This document shows positions 1 to 11,045 of a stretch of DNA of 64,000 nucleotides, in pieces. Position numbers and translations under genes: made by a program. The notes under the pieces are model-generated. The model was not told the origin of the DNA, did no database searches, and worked only from the letters and a program-made list of their open reading frames with translations. Within the stretch, counting starts at the first letter, position 1; every line of letters begins with the position of its first letter. The stretch covers positions 112,146,004 to 112,210,003 of the forward strand of contig CP136064.1 in the NCBI GenBank assembly GCA_032622095.1. The letters run 5' to 3'. The stretch is from Siphonodentalium dalli. Its lineage: Eukaryota > Mollusca > Scaphopoda > Gadilida > Siphonodentaliidae.

Positions 1-918
1 GTAGAGAGGTTTAGAAAACTCACGGTTTGCAGCTATACGACCATGTTTATAGCTATTCGTCATGGTAAAACTTCTGTCGGGCCAAAAATAACGACGACGA
101 TTCTGATTATTGAACACGATAATTCATGGATAATCGAACTCAGTGAGATATTATCTTTGTACGATCTACCAGATAAAAGCCACTTGGTGGTTTGCGCTCC
201 AAAATATACCTAATCATATTCCCTTTTTAATTTTCCCCGGTATCGAAGTAAGTCAATAAATACCTGAACTATACTTTCTACGAGCATTATATGCCACACA
301 AAGACCCACTGAAGTCATACAAACAAACAAAACGTTTAACGCAATGATTGGGTTCCAAACACAAAAAAACTCCAGCAATTTGCACGTCATGGAATAGAGA
401 ACACGGTCAGTGTTAATTTAATCCTGATATGGCAGAAATAAAGAACGTTTGTTTCATTTATGTGCGAAAAAATTGAAACAGCTGCAAGATGGCTATGACC
501 ATGGAAAGTATTTTTTCAGAGCATTAGTATGAAGCCGGTATATCAATAGTTCGTGTATTTATCAACCTATCCAATACCTCATTCCAAATTACGTAGACAT
601 GATTTGGAAACTCGAATGAGCCATGTCCGTTTAAATAAGGCCAACTAAATTTAATTGCACAATGCGCACGATAAGCTTCTACTAAATTTGCCAATTGAGG
701 ATAGTTGTCCGAGGCTTGAATAAATCAATAAACTAAACCAATGGCATGTTATTTCCTCCCATTAGGATTTTCTCACACATTGTTTGGCTTTCAGGTCCAA
801 AATACACGTTCAGAAGTGGGTGAAAATAAGAATATGCCAGTTTTAAGCATGCTACACACACACCCTTTATTATTACGACTTTAACTCCAATTCAATAAAC
901 TTATTCATCAAATCGCAT

Positions 919-952
919 CGCCTGGTCTCTATAATTGCCTGGTCTCTATAAT
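919..952. repeat. 17-bp minisatellite, left part (2 units)
   Basis: Two copies of a 17-base unit (TGCCTGGTCTCTATAAT, first base variant) end exactly where the inverted-repeat element at 953-1991 begins. The same unit continues at 1994. Confidence 0.85.
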
Positions 953-1991
953 GGACCTATCCGTACGTCCCGCCCACATGTAGACTGCATGGTTACTGTT
1001 ACTACGCACCACAAGCCATCTCAATTTCATTATCTCTTCAGTGCTAAACTGGCTTCCGACGAGAAAGGACTGTGTTGTTAAACGCCATGTAACACGATAA
1101 TATAGCTTCATTCTGAATATCACGATTTTCAAGACACCTTTGTGTGTATATATGCATCTTGTAAAAGTGACTGTCGTTAGATATAAACAAAAATAGAACC
1201 AGTTTTTAAACAAAAAACCATGTGTGATTGTTAGGCCACTTCCGATAACCAACAAAGATAGATGTTTAATTACGATGAATCAAACGGTGTAAATGAAGCC
1301 ATTATGAAACTTCAATATCAAATAGCAAATTTAATATCGAAGCTATGCTAATGGTTCACACCTTGATGAAATAAACGAAACGGAGGTGTACATGTGGTAA
1401 TTAATCTATAATCCCTCTTTTGTCGAAATAAATATAACGATATCAGTTTACCATACCACGAGCGCCCTGAATGAACACTGGTGACATCAGGCCGGATGCA
1501 AAGGATTATCAAATAATGGCCTTTTAAAATTCCACATCCTATTTTGCCGTCAGTAAAGTACATTACAGAAAACGTCGACTATCATGGAGTCAGTTACATG
1601 TTGCCATGTCGAAATGTTGCCATGTTTGAAATCTGTTATATATAAATATTGAAATTTAAATAACACTAGGATCCGAGTGTGGTCGTTGGCATTGTTTAAT
1701 CCAGCGTAAACATATGTCTTAGTTACTTTTTTTATTTAGGAAACCGAACTAAAACATGTATAAATATCGTTCGACACCCGGACATGTTCCCCATGCCCAT
1801 TTCAACACCATTGTAGCTTTTTAAGACATATTTTGCTCTCGTGTTCGTAAATTCCCTATAGCTTACAATGGTAGTTATGGACCCGCTTGTGGTGCGATTC
1901 ATATCACTAGGCAGGCGTATGTCGCTTCCGGGTTTAAGCTATCGGCTCATTGGCTATAATTGAAATTGGGGTGGTACCTACGGATATGTCC
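953..1991. mobile_element. 1,039-bp inverted-repeat element inserted in the minisatellite
   Basis: The left end (GGACCTATCCGTACGTCCC) matches the reverse complement of the right end (GGACATATCCGTAGGTACC), and an inner stretch CGCACCACAAGC is also mirrored. Both flanks are the same 17-bp minisatellite, and a dinucleotide AT at 951-952 is repeated at 1992-1993, as expected for a 2-bp target duplication. The short reading frames inside (929-1255, 1348-1563) resemble no transposase, so the copy is non-autonomous. Superfamily is not assigned. Confidence 0.7.
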
Positions 1992-1993
1992 AT

Positions 1994-2090
1994 TGCCTGG
2001 TCTCTATAATTGCCTGGTCTCTATAATTGCCTGTATAATTGCCTGGTCGCTATAATTGCCTGGTCTCTATAATTGCCTGGTCTCTATAAT
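1994..2090. repeat. 17-bp minisatellite, right part (6 units)
   Basis: Six head-to-tail units of TGCCTGGTCTCTATAAT; the third is shortened to 12 bases and the fourth has one substitution. It continues the array interrupted by the element at 953-1991. Confidence 0.9.
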
Positions 2091-2202
2091 TTCATGCACA
2101 GGCTGGTGTTTTCTCGACAGGTGATTTCAATACTGGCCGTTAACTCGTTTGGGACATGATTCTTTTGAGAAAACATTACTCACAGACGAGATTGTTTGCA
2201 GA

Positions 2203-2715
2203 AATGCTTACTTTTATATAATTTTATAGCAATTTATGCGTTTATTCAATGTTGAATCAGACCATGGGTAGATACCACCAAATTGCGACCGGTTGCCATA
2301 GCAACCTATTTTCGGAAATTTATGTGTTTGGGGGTTGTAATTTCGCTATATGACGAAATGTTTGCGACATTTTGAATAAAATATAAATAATTTCCGAAGA
2401 TAAATGATCCAGGAATATTTTGCCAACATCTGGAACTAGCCTTTCTCGAAAATCACCCAACACCGACAGAGGGCGCCATTCAAAATGGCCACCAAAGCCC
2501 CGTTTTTCTAACGTTAAAATGCTTACTTTTATATAATTTTATAGCAATGTATGCGTTAATTTAATGCTGAGTCAGACTATTTGTCATGACAGAATTCTCC
2601 ACGTGACAACTCATAATATATATATTGGTGATCATCCGTAGTCTTTAAATCTTCCCAAAAATTTGGGTAGATACCACCAAATTGCGACCAGTTGACATGA
2701 CAACCGATTTTCGGA
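2203..2715. repeat. Diverged direct repeat (about 310-bp offset)
   Basis: 'aaatgcttacttttatataa' with its following ~60 bases occurs at 2203 and again at 2516. 'gggtagataccaccaaattg' follows at about 2266 and 2665. The spacing differs between copies, so later indels occurred. The first copy also carries palindromic 'ggttgccatagcaacc'. No gene is seen; the reading frame at 2645-2884 lies in this repeat. Confidence 0.6.
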
Positions 2716-3044
2716 AAATTAATGTAATGTAATTAATTTCCAAAGAAATAGGATCCAGGAATATACTTAAATTGCCCCCGCTTCTTATTCCTTCCGCTGA
2801 AGGTGTCAAGATTGACCTGCCATGTTGATTGCCAACCGAAAACTTGTCTACGCGTCTACGACTTAGGCTACTGGGCGCCGCCATTTTGGAACAATGACGT
2901 CACGAATCACGACACGCGACCCCCACGTGACGCCAAAAATATGTTACATCTGCGTGGACCCCTCGGCCTATATTGAATACATGTTACTGTGCGCAAAACA
3001 TATATTTATAAAAGAATCATTCGCTGATAACAAGTGCATGAAGT

Positions 3045-3068
3045 GGGAAACGGATATATCCGTTTCCC
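3045..3068. repeat. 24-bp perfect palindrome
   Basis: GGGAAACGGATA followed directly by its reverse complement TATCCGTTTCCC, with no spacer. It lies inside the 2.8-kb insertion of the left arm. No further role can be read. Confidence 0.9.
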
Positions 3069-3632
3069 GTCCTAAACGAGTTAACAATTAACACAAAACG
3101 CATGCTGATTGGCAAACTGAAGTACCTAGCCTATACAATAAGTGTTCCGTGTTGCTAATCACACGCTTTCAAATTATAAGAGGGTCTGTATTTCCGTTTG
3201 TCTGCCAGTGCCTGCCTGTCAGACTTTCTACACATACCCCCCATATTTATTTATATGTACGTATGATAAGATATGTATAACTGACTCCCTCTCTCTGACT
3301 GCAACTTTTTTTATCGACTGTATAATCTTCTGCATATTGAGTTTGAAAGATATATACATCCGCAATGTGTTGATCGACATAATGCTTACACTGCATCTGC
3401 ATGTTCTGTGCGTGTGTGTGTTAAACCATGAGCTTGTCAATATGCTGTATTTCAAACTGTTCAGACAAAGAACGACATTAGAATATACATGGACACTTTA
3501 CTATGTAGTTGTAATTACTAAACGTAAAACAGAGTACCCCTCTCTCAATTAAGAAAACAAATGTCAACGATCGAATATTAACCAAATGACAGTTTCTTAC
3601 GGTTGATTTTATTCTTCTGAATTTTGTTGCAG

Positions 3633-3748
3633 CTTGTAACGAGATGGTTTACAGATGTACACCATCAGCGGAGTGTTCGTTTCCAATGGATCACTACTTC
3701 AGATGTACTGACGCCTCCACGATTTGTTGCTCTAAGACCTTGGGGTGA
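3633..3748 (+). CDS. Cys-rich terminal exon, left-arm copy (inverted paralogue)
   Basis: The same 116-base layout as the exon at 20048-20163, on the opposite strand: acceptor TTTTGTTGCAG, two bases of a split codon, 37 codons and TGA. The peptide reads CNEMVYRC, TPSAEC, SFPMDHYFRC, TDASTICC, SKTLG. All six cysteines are kept while seven other residues differ; three cysteine codons differ silently between the copies. It lies in the left arm of the large inverted duplication. Any TSP1 exons upstream would lie left of the window, since the intron just before it carries a ~2.8-kb insertion (about 748-3590). Whether this copy is expressed cannot be judged. Confidence 0.6.
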
Positions 3749-3989
3749 CAAAACAGTCGGATATTAAGAAAGAAGTGAGTTATGTTCTCCATCTCCCCGT
3801 GTTCACTATATGGCCAAATACAACCACCACGTCAGATGTAGATGCCATCAGATGGATTAGAAAGATTCGAAAGAATACCATCAATAATATCACCACTACA
3901 TAAATTAAAGGAGAAACAAAACACTCCCAGCCTCATGCCTTCGAATAAAATGATTCATATGTGTTTTCGTGGTACATGACTGCTTTGAA

Positions 3990-4440
3990 CCTTTGCATTT
4001 CAATTACAACGTGAGACACCAGGCTCCTTGTTTATGTAATTTGTATATGGTCATTCGTGCCACACATGATCAAAGTCTTCTCCTCCGAAACCGTTCTGTA
4101 AGCTCTTTGTGAAATTGTGTAAAACATAGACTTTGTCGATCCCTTCGAAGGAGGATTATTTCAAGCAGCTTGTAGAGAACAGAGAACAGTGTGCTCATAT
4201 AATCACTTACACGTATACATGAGGTGGTTTTGTGTCACCCTTGAAAATGGGAACAATGAGACATGTCAGAGGAAATATTGGCAAACCCTGTAATCGAGGA
4301 ATAAAAGAAATATGAAATATCACACAATCATTAATAATATGTTCGTTCATTAGCTCATCTCCGTCTACTAAGAAAGAAGTGAGTTGTGTTCTCAATCCCA
4401 TTGCCTGGGAAATTTTCATGAAATTATGCATAGATGGCTA
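3990..4440 (-). pseudogene. Decayed LINE reverse transcriptase, left-arm copy
   Basis: Minus-strand fragments resemble the N-terminal part of a LINE reverse transcriptase: GLPIFPLTCLIVPIFKGD corresponds to the family's 'FP..W....IVPIFKKGD' block, and FDHVWHE to the '(K)AFDxVWH' block with the first catalytic Asp. The frames are broken by stops and shifts. The homologous relic is at about 19251-19830 in the right arm, so the LINE was already present before the inverted duplication. The left copy lacks ~100 bases between the two blocks compared with the right. Confidence 0.6.
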
Positions 4441-4484
4441 TATATAATTATTGCACAATTTAACACTTTCATAACTGCAGCTTC

Positions 4485-4742
4485 CTGATATTCTGCGAAA
4501 ACCCTGTGTCAATGCATTCCCTTATGTATGTGAGTCTCCCACTGGGAGCCTCACAAATATATGTGTATAAGAGAATACATTGACCTAACAATAATTACCT
4601 TGAATTCGTATGGCCTGTAAGCCAGTGCATTCTCGTATATATGCAAGGCTCTCTATGGGAGACTCGCACATATATAAGAGAATGCATTGGCATAAGATTT
4701 TTAATGCAGCACCAGCGCAGCTCCCGCCATGAAAGGGTCAAG
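4485..4742. repeat. Double-hairpin short repeat, copy 1
   Basis: Two hairpins in a row, each built from 'AATGCATTCTCxTATAT', a GAG(T/G)CTCCCA...TGGGAG(C/A)CTC centre and the mirrored 'TATATAAGAGAATGCATTGG'. It is followed by 'GCACCAGCGCAGCTCCCGCC'. The same arrangement recurs at 13340-13537 and 22018-22305. It has no coding content and is probably a small non-autonomous element. Confidence 0.7.
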
Positions 4743-6262
4743 TGATAACAGTTGGAATGACAGAATATGTGTCTTCCAAAATAACGACAAATGCAATGGC
4801 ACGAGTTATTGCATGATTGATTATTGTCAGATATCTGAAGGATAATTTGGTCCTCAATCCTCAACTGGAAATGCTAAAATTTTAAATATTAAAGTCGATA
4901 TAGAAATGAATAAATGGGCATACTGTTTATATAGACCAATCGATCGAGCACTATATAAAAGGTAGATTATATATATAGGTTAACTCACTTTGTTGCGTGT
5001 TATAATCTCAAATTGATGAAATAAATTAGGAAAACGTTATATAAATATAAGGAATTGGCGTAGTTTGGTGTATTTTATTGCAAAGGATAATTCGTTGTGT
5101 TCGTTGTAGAACATTTGCATCAAAACTACATACAGTATATAACGGCATCGAATAAATTGCAACCATCAAGCAGGCGTCATATTAGTGTGACAACACGTAA
5201 AGCAAACATGGACATTGTGACATAATTAACCAATAACCCTTTTCTACCAAGTGGCCCAATACTGACTCTCCTAGACGAAACACGTAAAGTGTAATTGGTC
5301 GTGTGTATATATTCCAACATTGGCCAGTGCACGGTCTGGGAACATTTATTTTCATTTTCCGATAGATAACAAGAAGTTCCACGTTTTGTTTCTGTGAAAA
5401 CCACACCTGTTTCGAGGAATTTAACTGTGTTTCAAAAACTGTGTGAAAACAGTTCGCCAAGTCCTTAGACAGCATTATTTTAAATCTAACAATAAACAAA
5501 CGTATGATTGCGTGAAAAGTACCCTGATATGAGAACTTCCAAATTTAACTTCTAAACCCGAACGATATTTTCAAAATTTCTGTTAGCCACACCACGACGA
5601 TAAATTTGCTTTACAAATTAAGCACGCGTATCACCTCGTAAGACTTCAATTACACCACATGATGCCCATACATCAGTTGCACAACTGCATATATACATAC
5701 ATGCATGTAGCATTACACAACATTTTAATAAATTTAAATAAATTTCAAAATATACTCCCGACGGCAACATTCAGGGGAGAGAAATCGGGAATATACATGT
5801 TCAAAGGTATACATGCAAATGTGGTTGGCCTGCACTGAATACAAAAAATAAATGTTACGGATCCTTATTTATTATTTGTTATGCATGAACTTTCACAGCT
5901 TTGAACAAAATAAACAATCAAACCAGTAACGCCACATTTATCAGAAGCTACTGTATGACATGCAGTTATGTCCCCATGAATTTGTTCAGCCTTGCTACAT
6001 GTACAGCCCATGAAATAGTGTCTTACTGCATGTACATACATCAACGATCATCATACACATGTATATTTGTTGTGTTTTTTTAAATTTCAGGTCGGTCTAT
6101 GATGCAGCGGCTTTGGACAGTTATGATATATTGATAATATAAAGATGATCAATAAAATATCTCGATCAATGGACAGTATGTGTCTTAAATTTATGGGGTT
6201 TCCATGCAGGAGTGGCCGTGCAGAGCATCTCAGATTTCCCTCTGGAAATTGCTCCCTTATAT

Positions 6263-7199
6263 GGGTATATATATATATACTAAAGTAAACAAAGGTCAGT
6301 TACTACGAATTGGGTTGAAGTTTCACTCGGTACAAGGATCACACTAATCTCTAATGCACGAAATTCGACAACAGTTACTGTCTTATAGTTGTTTCTCAGT
6401 GGAAGTAAAAGTGCATTCGGATAATATAATTTCATCTCGAAGTATATACTAATTCTCATATAGTTAATATTTCTATCTAAACTGTCGTCTGCCATACTGG
6501 TGTTATGATTCGCCTGCCTGTGTATTGGTCCATACGCAATGTCTCTTGGTTAACAAACAGGTCCGGTTATAAACTTCGGAAATCTTAACACGTAGTTACC
6601 TGGACCTATCTGCCATACTGCATGAACACCATACTGGCCCTGAAATATCGAAAAATCCTACACCTGTGTGTCTTCGAATAAGCGTTCTTGTGATTGGTAC
6701 GTGAATGGCAGCTAACTGTGAACTATCTGGAGCCGGCGAATAGAACACCGAGCATAGACCAGGACGTGTTTGACCATGAACAACGTGACGTCACGCCATG
6801 TCCATACATTTAAATTCTCACTCGGGAGTCACTCCTCACGAAACGCATAGTGAACATAACCCATCAATACCTAACGTGTTGCCCCATTTGAGCTGAATGT
6901 TCGGGCAAGTTGCTTGCATTTCGCTTGGTACAACGTGAGTTTACCGCTATTGTCATGAAAGTGTGCCTACTTATGGGAACATGCCATCGTTTCAAGGTAG
7001 ATATGGATATACAGAACATTGCGCGGTTATACTTGCTGTTATACCATCGAAGGGCTAATAACCGGCGAACATGACGTCATGGTGCTCTGTTCATAGTTCG
7101 CAAATACGCGGATTCAAGTACATCCGGTACACGTTCAAGCACGCGCCGACTTGTATGACTTCCTGTCAGAACCCTTTTTTAAATTTATTTCAACAACAA
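6263..7199. other. No gene recognised
   Basis: Contains a short (TA)n tract near 6265-6282 and AT-rich unique sequence. No splice-bordered exon or domain is seen on either strand. Confidence 0.5.
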
Positions 7200-8135
7200 C
7201 TTCTAACACTAACATACGATACACTGCACTGATACACCCTAAACCTAGTTGGATAAGAAGTTATCCAACAGTCAATCAACCGTTGTATGCCCACAGCACC
7301 TATCTGCGTTGTGTGAAAAGTTGCATGACAATTTTGTTGGATACACTTTTACACAACGTTGCATATATATTTACTACCAATGGTTGTATGTTAATTATTC
7401 AACGTGTTGGATGAAATTTCACACAACACTCAATCAACGTTAATTGCCCACAGCACCTATCTACGTTTATTGAACTGTTGGGTGTTGGGTAGAGTTGGAT
7501 GGCATTTGTTGATTGGAAAGTTTACCCAACGTTGATTGGAAAGTAAAATGGGGCAAGACGTCGTGGATAACTTTGCCGGTATAGCATGCCTTTGTTATAA
7601 GTATTCTTTGTACAATACACTGATTATGTAGGCTTTATGTGTTGAGTGTATGAGTGTACTACTTTAGTCAAATTGAAACCGTCAGCAGTTGTGTAAATTT
7701 GTAAACTTCAAAATTTGGCAAATATACATAAATATACACTCAATACATAAAGCCTACAATCGGTGTATCGTACAAAGAATAATTATAACAAAGGTATACT
7801 ATATACCGGCAAAGCTATATCCACGACGTCTTGCCACATTTTCCAGTCGCTCAGGAGTTTTGTTTCACGCAGTCGTCCATCTTGTTTTGAAATATTTGGA
7901 GCCAAGAACTCGCATGCTCGCCCGCACCGGAAACGCGCTGCTATTGGATGACCCGGTCACGTGGCGGTTTCATCCAATGTGGTATTAAAGTAATACCACA
8001 GAAGACAGTTCACGCAATCAGTTGTGTACATCGTACTAAACTGTTGGATAATAAGTACACAACAAATTCGCACCCAACGAGTTGTATACAACGTTCATCC
8101 AACTAGATTTAGGGTGTACAATACTAACATTATTC
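7200..8135. mobile_element. Nested palindromic element (~0.93 kb)
   Basis: The outer arms carry 'acaccctaaa(c/t)ctagttggat' at about 7225-7250 and its reverse complement at about 8098-8120. Inner arms at 7547-7645 and 7735-7842 mirror each other ('ggcaagacgtcgtggat...gccggtata...tgtaggctttatgt'). GTTGG/CCAAC words fill the outer part. The reading frames inside are arm-derived. Likely a foldback transposon without coding capacity; its exact ends and target duplication could not be fixed. Confidence 0.6.
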
Positions 8136-8177
8136 AATTTTTTTTGATGGCATAAATTAGGACTCTTGCTTGCTCGA

Positions 8178-8229
8178 GATAGAGAGAGAGAGGGGGAGAG
8201 AGAGAGAAAGAGAAAGAAAGAGAGAGAGA
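8178..8229. repeat. GA-rich microsatellite
   Basis: An imperfect (GA)n run with GGGG and AAAG interruptions. The apparent Arg/Glu-rich peptides here are products of the repeat, not genes. Confidence 0.9.
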
Positions 8230-8369
8230 CGTGTATACGTTGGGTATGCCAAATACTCATTCTTCGTAAATGCTTCAAGCGATTTGACACCACAAAATTA
8301 CCTCGGATCGTTGTTTATACCAGAAAATTATTCGATCAAACTCATGTTGATGTTTTTACCTGTTCAGGC

Positions 8370-8575
8370 GGGGAACTTTACAGCTCGAGATTGCACGATT
8401 CTTGTGACTTTTGCGAGTCGATAAATCAATAAACATTGAAATATTTCCCGGGAGATACTCCCTGCATGATTATGAGTGATGGAAATCACAATCGGCTCTA
8501 CAACCTCAACTAAATCATGCAATCTCGAGCTGGGACCTTCACATACTGTGAAATACATTATTATAGTCACATCGC
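8370..8575. mobile_element. Short foldback repeat, copy 1 ('AGCTCGAGATTGCA' family)
   Basis: 'cagctcgagattgcacgatt' at about 8381 is mirrored by 'aatcatgcaatctcgagctg' at about 8512-8531, with further matching bases outside. Related arrangements occur at about 21505-21962 and 49985-50460, where 'gggacctt(t/c)ac' likewise follows the right arm. No coding capacity. Confidence 0.55.
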
Positions 8576-8585
8576 TGTTTGCGTA

Positions 8586-10757
8586 GTCGGGGAGCCAATA
8601 AGGTCCACCTGCACCCCCCCGATGATTACAAATAACCTTATTTTTGTATTGTTCCCTATGGTATCCAGATAAAGAATCCGGATTTCACCGAAAAATAAAG
8701 GTGGCCCTACTAGGTGCTAGACCAATTTGAATCCAAGATGGCCGCCATTTCCTCTAATTCCGACCAGCTGTATTTAATCGTTGTAATAGATCGGTTGTTA
8801 GCAAAAGACACAGACAAAATGTATGCCATTTTGTTGGTATGATGTCCTTCTTCAAAATGACGGCAAATAATTTTAATTAATATTTCACTATATCTTCCAT
8901 TTTTCTTCACATTAATCATTAGTAAATGGCAATGTTTTTATGACAGTCATCAAGCGTGATATTATAGCGTCATTTTAAGACATTTGCCATTGACGAGGGT
9001 TCCGTAATAGATACAGAAAGAGAATTTGAAAAAGAGGGGTGAAATATTTTTATTTTTTTTGCAAGACGATTTTGATAGTCATTTTATCGACAAACCACAC
9101 AGGCTGTTAATAGAATGTCAACAACTATGTGCTTTATTTTATTGGACGGATGTTTTACTTCAATTGGAATGAAATTGGTGTAGAAAATTTCCAAAATGGC
9201 CGCCGAAAATATGAAAAATGGTAAATATTGCCCCAGGGTGTCCTGCAATGGCTTACAAGTTGTCGTTGATATATAAAATTGGCTAATCTGTATTATATAC
9301 ATTAAATACTAACATGTCTGATGCACCATGGATCATTGTTTCTATTGTCACCACTGACATCACCAGAAATATTGGATTTTTCTCTCAAAAACTTGACATA
9401 AATATCGGCAAAAATTCACTTTTCAGGGTTGGACAATTTTTTAAAGTAAAATGCAACTATCATTGGTATCAAAGGTATTTATTGTTTTGGTCTATCTTAA
9501 ATGTGTCACACTACGGTGTTTATAGACCAAATTGCTCAAGATGGCTTCCAAAATGGCAACCAAATTGGTAAAAAGTTAAGTTTTTACATATATCCCGAAC
9601 ATTATTATCTGCGTTATCCGACAAGGTAACAAACTGTGACTCACTTGGTTATTATACGTGTTAGTTAATTAACTGACAACTACGTTCTATTATGTTTGTC
9701 CCAGTTCCGTATGGGGCATGACAAATTCATTTTAAAGTTGCAGTATGGAATTTTGCAGAGAACCTCTTTTGTGATTCTGGCCATATTATTGAAAGGAAAT
9801 GGGCAGAAATTTGAGACGGAACTGAGATGAACCATAATATGTGGCTATTCTGGCCCATTATGATAAAAAGTGATCAACTGGATAAAAGATGGATGCCAAG
9901 ATGGCAGCCAGGGAGTTACTATATGATCATAGGTGATGTGAATAGGTATACATGGTGCATCAGTCATGTTAATATTCAATGTATATAATACAGATTAGCC
10001 AATTTTATATAACAACCACAACTTGTAAGCCATTGCAGGACACCCTGGGGCAATATTTACCATTTTTCATATTTTCGGCGGCCATTTTGGAAAGTTTCTA
10101 CACCAATTTCATTCCCATTGAAGTAAAACATCCGTCCAATAAAATAAAGCACATAGTTGTTGACATTCTATTAACAGCATGTGTGGTTTGTCGATAAAAT
10201 GACTATCAAAATCGTCTTGCAAAAAATATAAAAAATTTCACCCCTCTTTTTCAAATCCTCTTTCTGTATCTATTACGGAACCCTCGTCAATGGCAAATGT
10301 CTTAAAATGACGCTATAATATCACGCTTGATGACTGTCTCAAAAACATTGCCATTTACTAATGATTAATGTGAAGAAAAATGGAAGATATAGTGAAATAT
10401 TAATTAAATTTCCTATTTTCGAGCATATGACGTCAATTTTCGGCGGCCATTTTGATTTGTTTTCGAAATTATTTGCCGTCATTTTGAAGAAGGACATCAT
10501 ACCAACAAAATGGCATACATTTTGTCTGTGTCTTTTGCTAACAACCGATCTATTACAACGATTAAATACAGCTGGTCGGAATTAGAGGAAATGGCGGCCA
10601 TCTTGGATTCAAATTGGTCTAGCACCTAGTAGGGCCACCTTTATTTTTCGGTGAAATCCGGATTCTTTATCTGGATACCATAGGGAACAATAACAATAAG
10701 GTTATTTGTAATCATCGGGGGGGGGGTGGTGCAGGTGGACCTTATTGGCTCCCCGAC
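8586..10757. mobile_element. 2.17-kb element with ~750-bp inverted arms, TA target duplication
   Basis: It begins GTCGGGGAGCCAATAAGG and ends with the reverse complement CCTTATTGGCTCCCCGAC, flanked by TA on both sides (8584-8585, 10758-10759). Arms 8586 to ~9333 and ~9950-10757 match closely, except that the right arm holds about 60 additional bases near 10411-10470. The unique centre (~9334-9949) encodes nothing recognisable. Words of the type AAGATGGC(G)GCC recur. The 72-residue frames at 9084-9302 (minus) and 9979-10197 (plus) are the same arm read twice. TA duplication fits Tc1/mariner-like transposition; no DDE transposase is present, so it depends on another source. Confidence 0.75.
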
Positions 10758-10766
10758 TAAATGTGA

Positions 10767-11045
10767 TTCGCTTTTGAATTTTTCCCGGTATCGAAATATG
10801 TCGATAAATACTTGAACTACTATTCTAAGGGCATTACATGTCACAGAAAGACGCATTGAAGTCACAAATAATACAACTTTGAACACGTTGTTTGACTCCC
10901 AAAACGATCAACAGTCATGCGCCCGGCATGGAACAGAAAAGAGCGTTCCGTGTTAGTCTATTCCTGATATGATACAAATACAGAGCGTTTGTTTCACTTA
11001 AAGTGAAAACATCTGGAAAATGGTTGTGACCATGTAACTATAGGC
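10767..11045 (+). repeat. Dispersed repeat copy (also in both arms and at 57.3 kb)
   Basis: A stretch with 'cggtatcgaaatatgtcgataaatac', 'cagaaagacgcattgaagtca', 'catggaacagaaaagagcgt' and 'cctgatatg' recurs at about 240-520, at 20400-20690 (reverse strand) and at 57355-57545. The 'aaagagcg...cctgatatgg...aagagcgttt' core also resembles part of the 494-bp TTAA elements, so the families may be related. No coding sequence. Confidence 0.65.

Larger units (their letters stand above)
1..6262. repeat. Left arm of ~21-kb inverted duplication
   Basis: Segments 1 to ~747 and ~3590-6262 match 20945 down to 17873 in reverse complement, in the same order, up to the window edge. Matches include the Cys-rich exon, the decayed RT at about 4.0-4.4 kb, and the region at 5.18-5.5 kb that mirrors 18.57-18.9 kb. 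The left arm is broken by a ~2.8-kb insertion between ~748 and ~3590. The arms are diverged, not identical, so this is an old duplication and not a haplotype artefact. It probably extends left of the window. Confidence 0.75.

Noticed and set aside
3142-3552. 136-codon plus-strand frame
   Set aside because: It lies inside the 2.8-kb insertion, overlaps an open frame on the other strand, has low-complexity hydrophobic composition, and shows no domain or splice context.
8166-8432. Arg/Glu-rich open frames
   Set aside because: Produced by the GA microsatellite.
9084-10197. Identical 72-residue frames on opposite strands, suggesting a conserved small gene
   Set aside because: They are the two arms of the inverted-repeat element; identity reflects the arms, not protein conservation.
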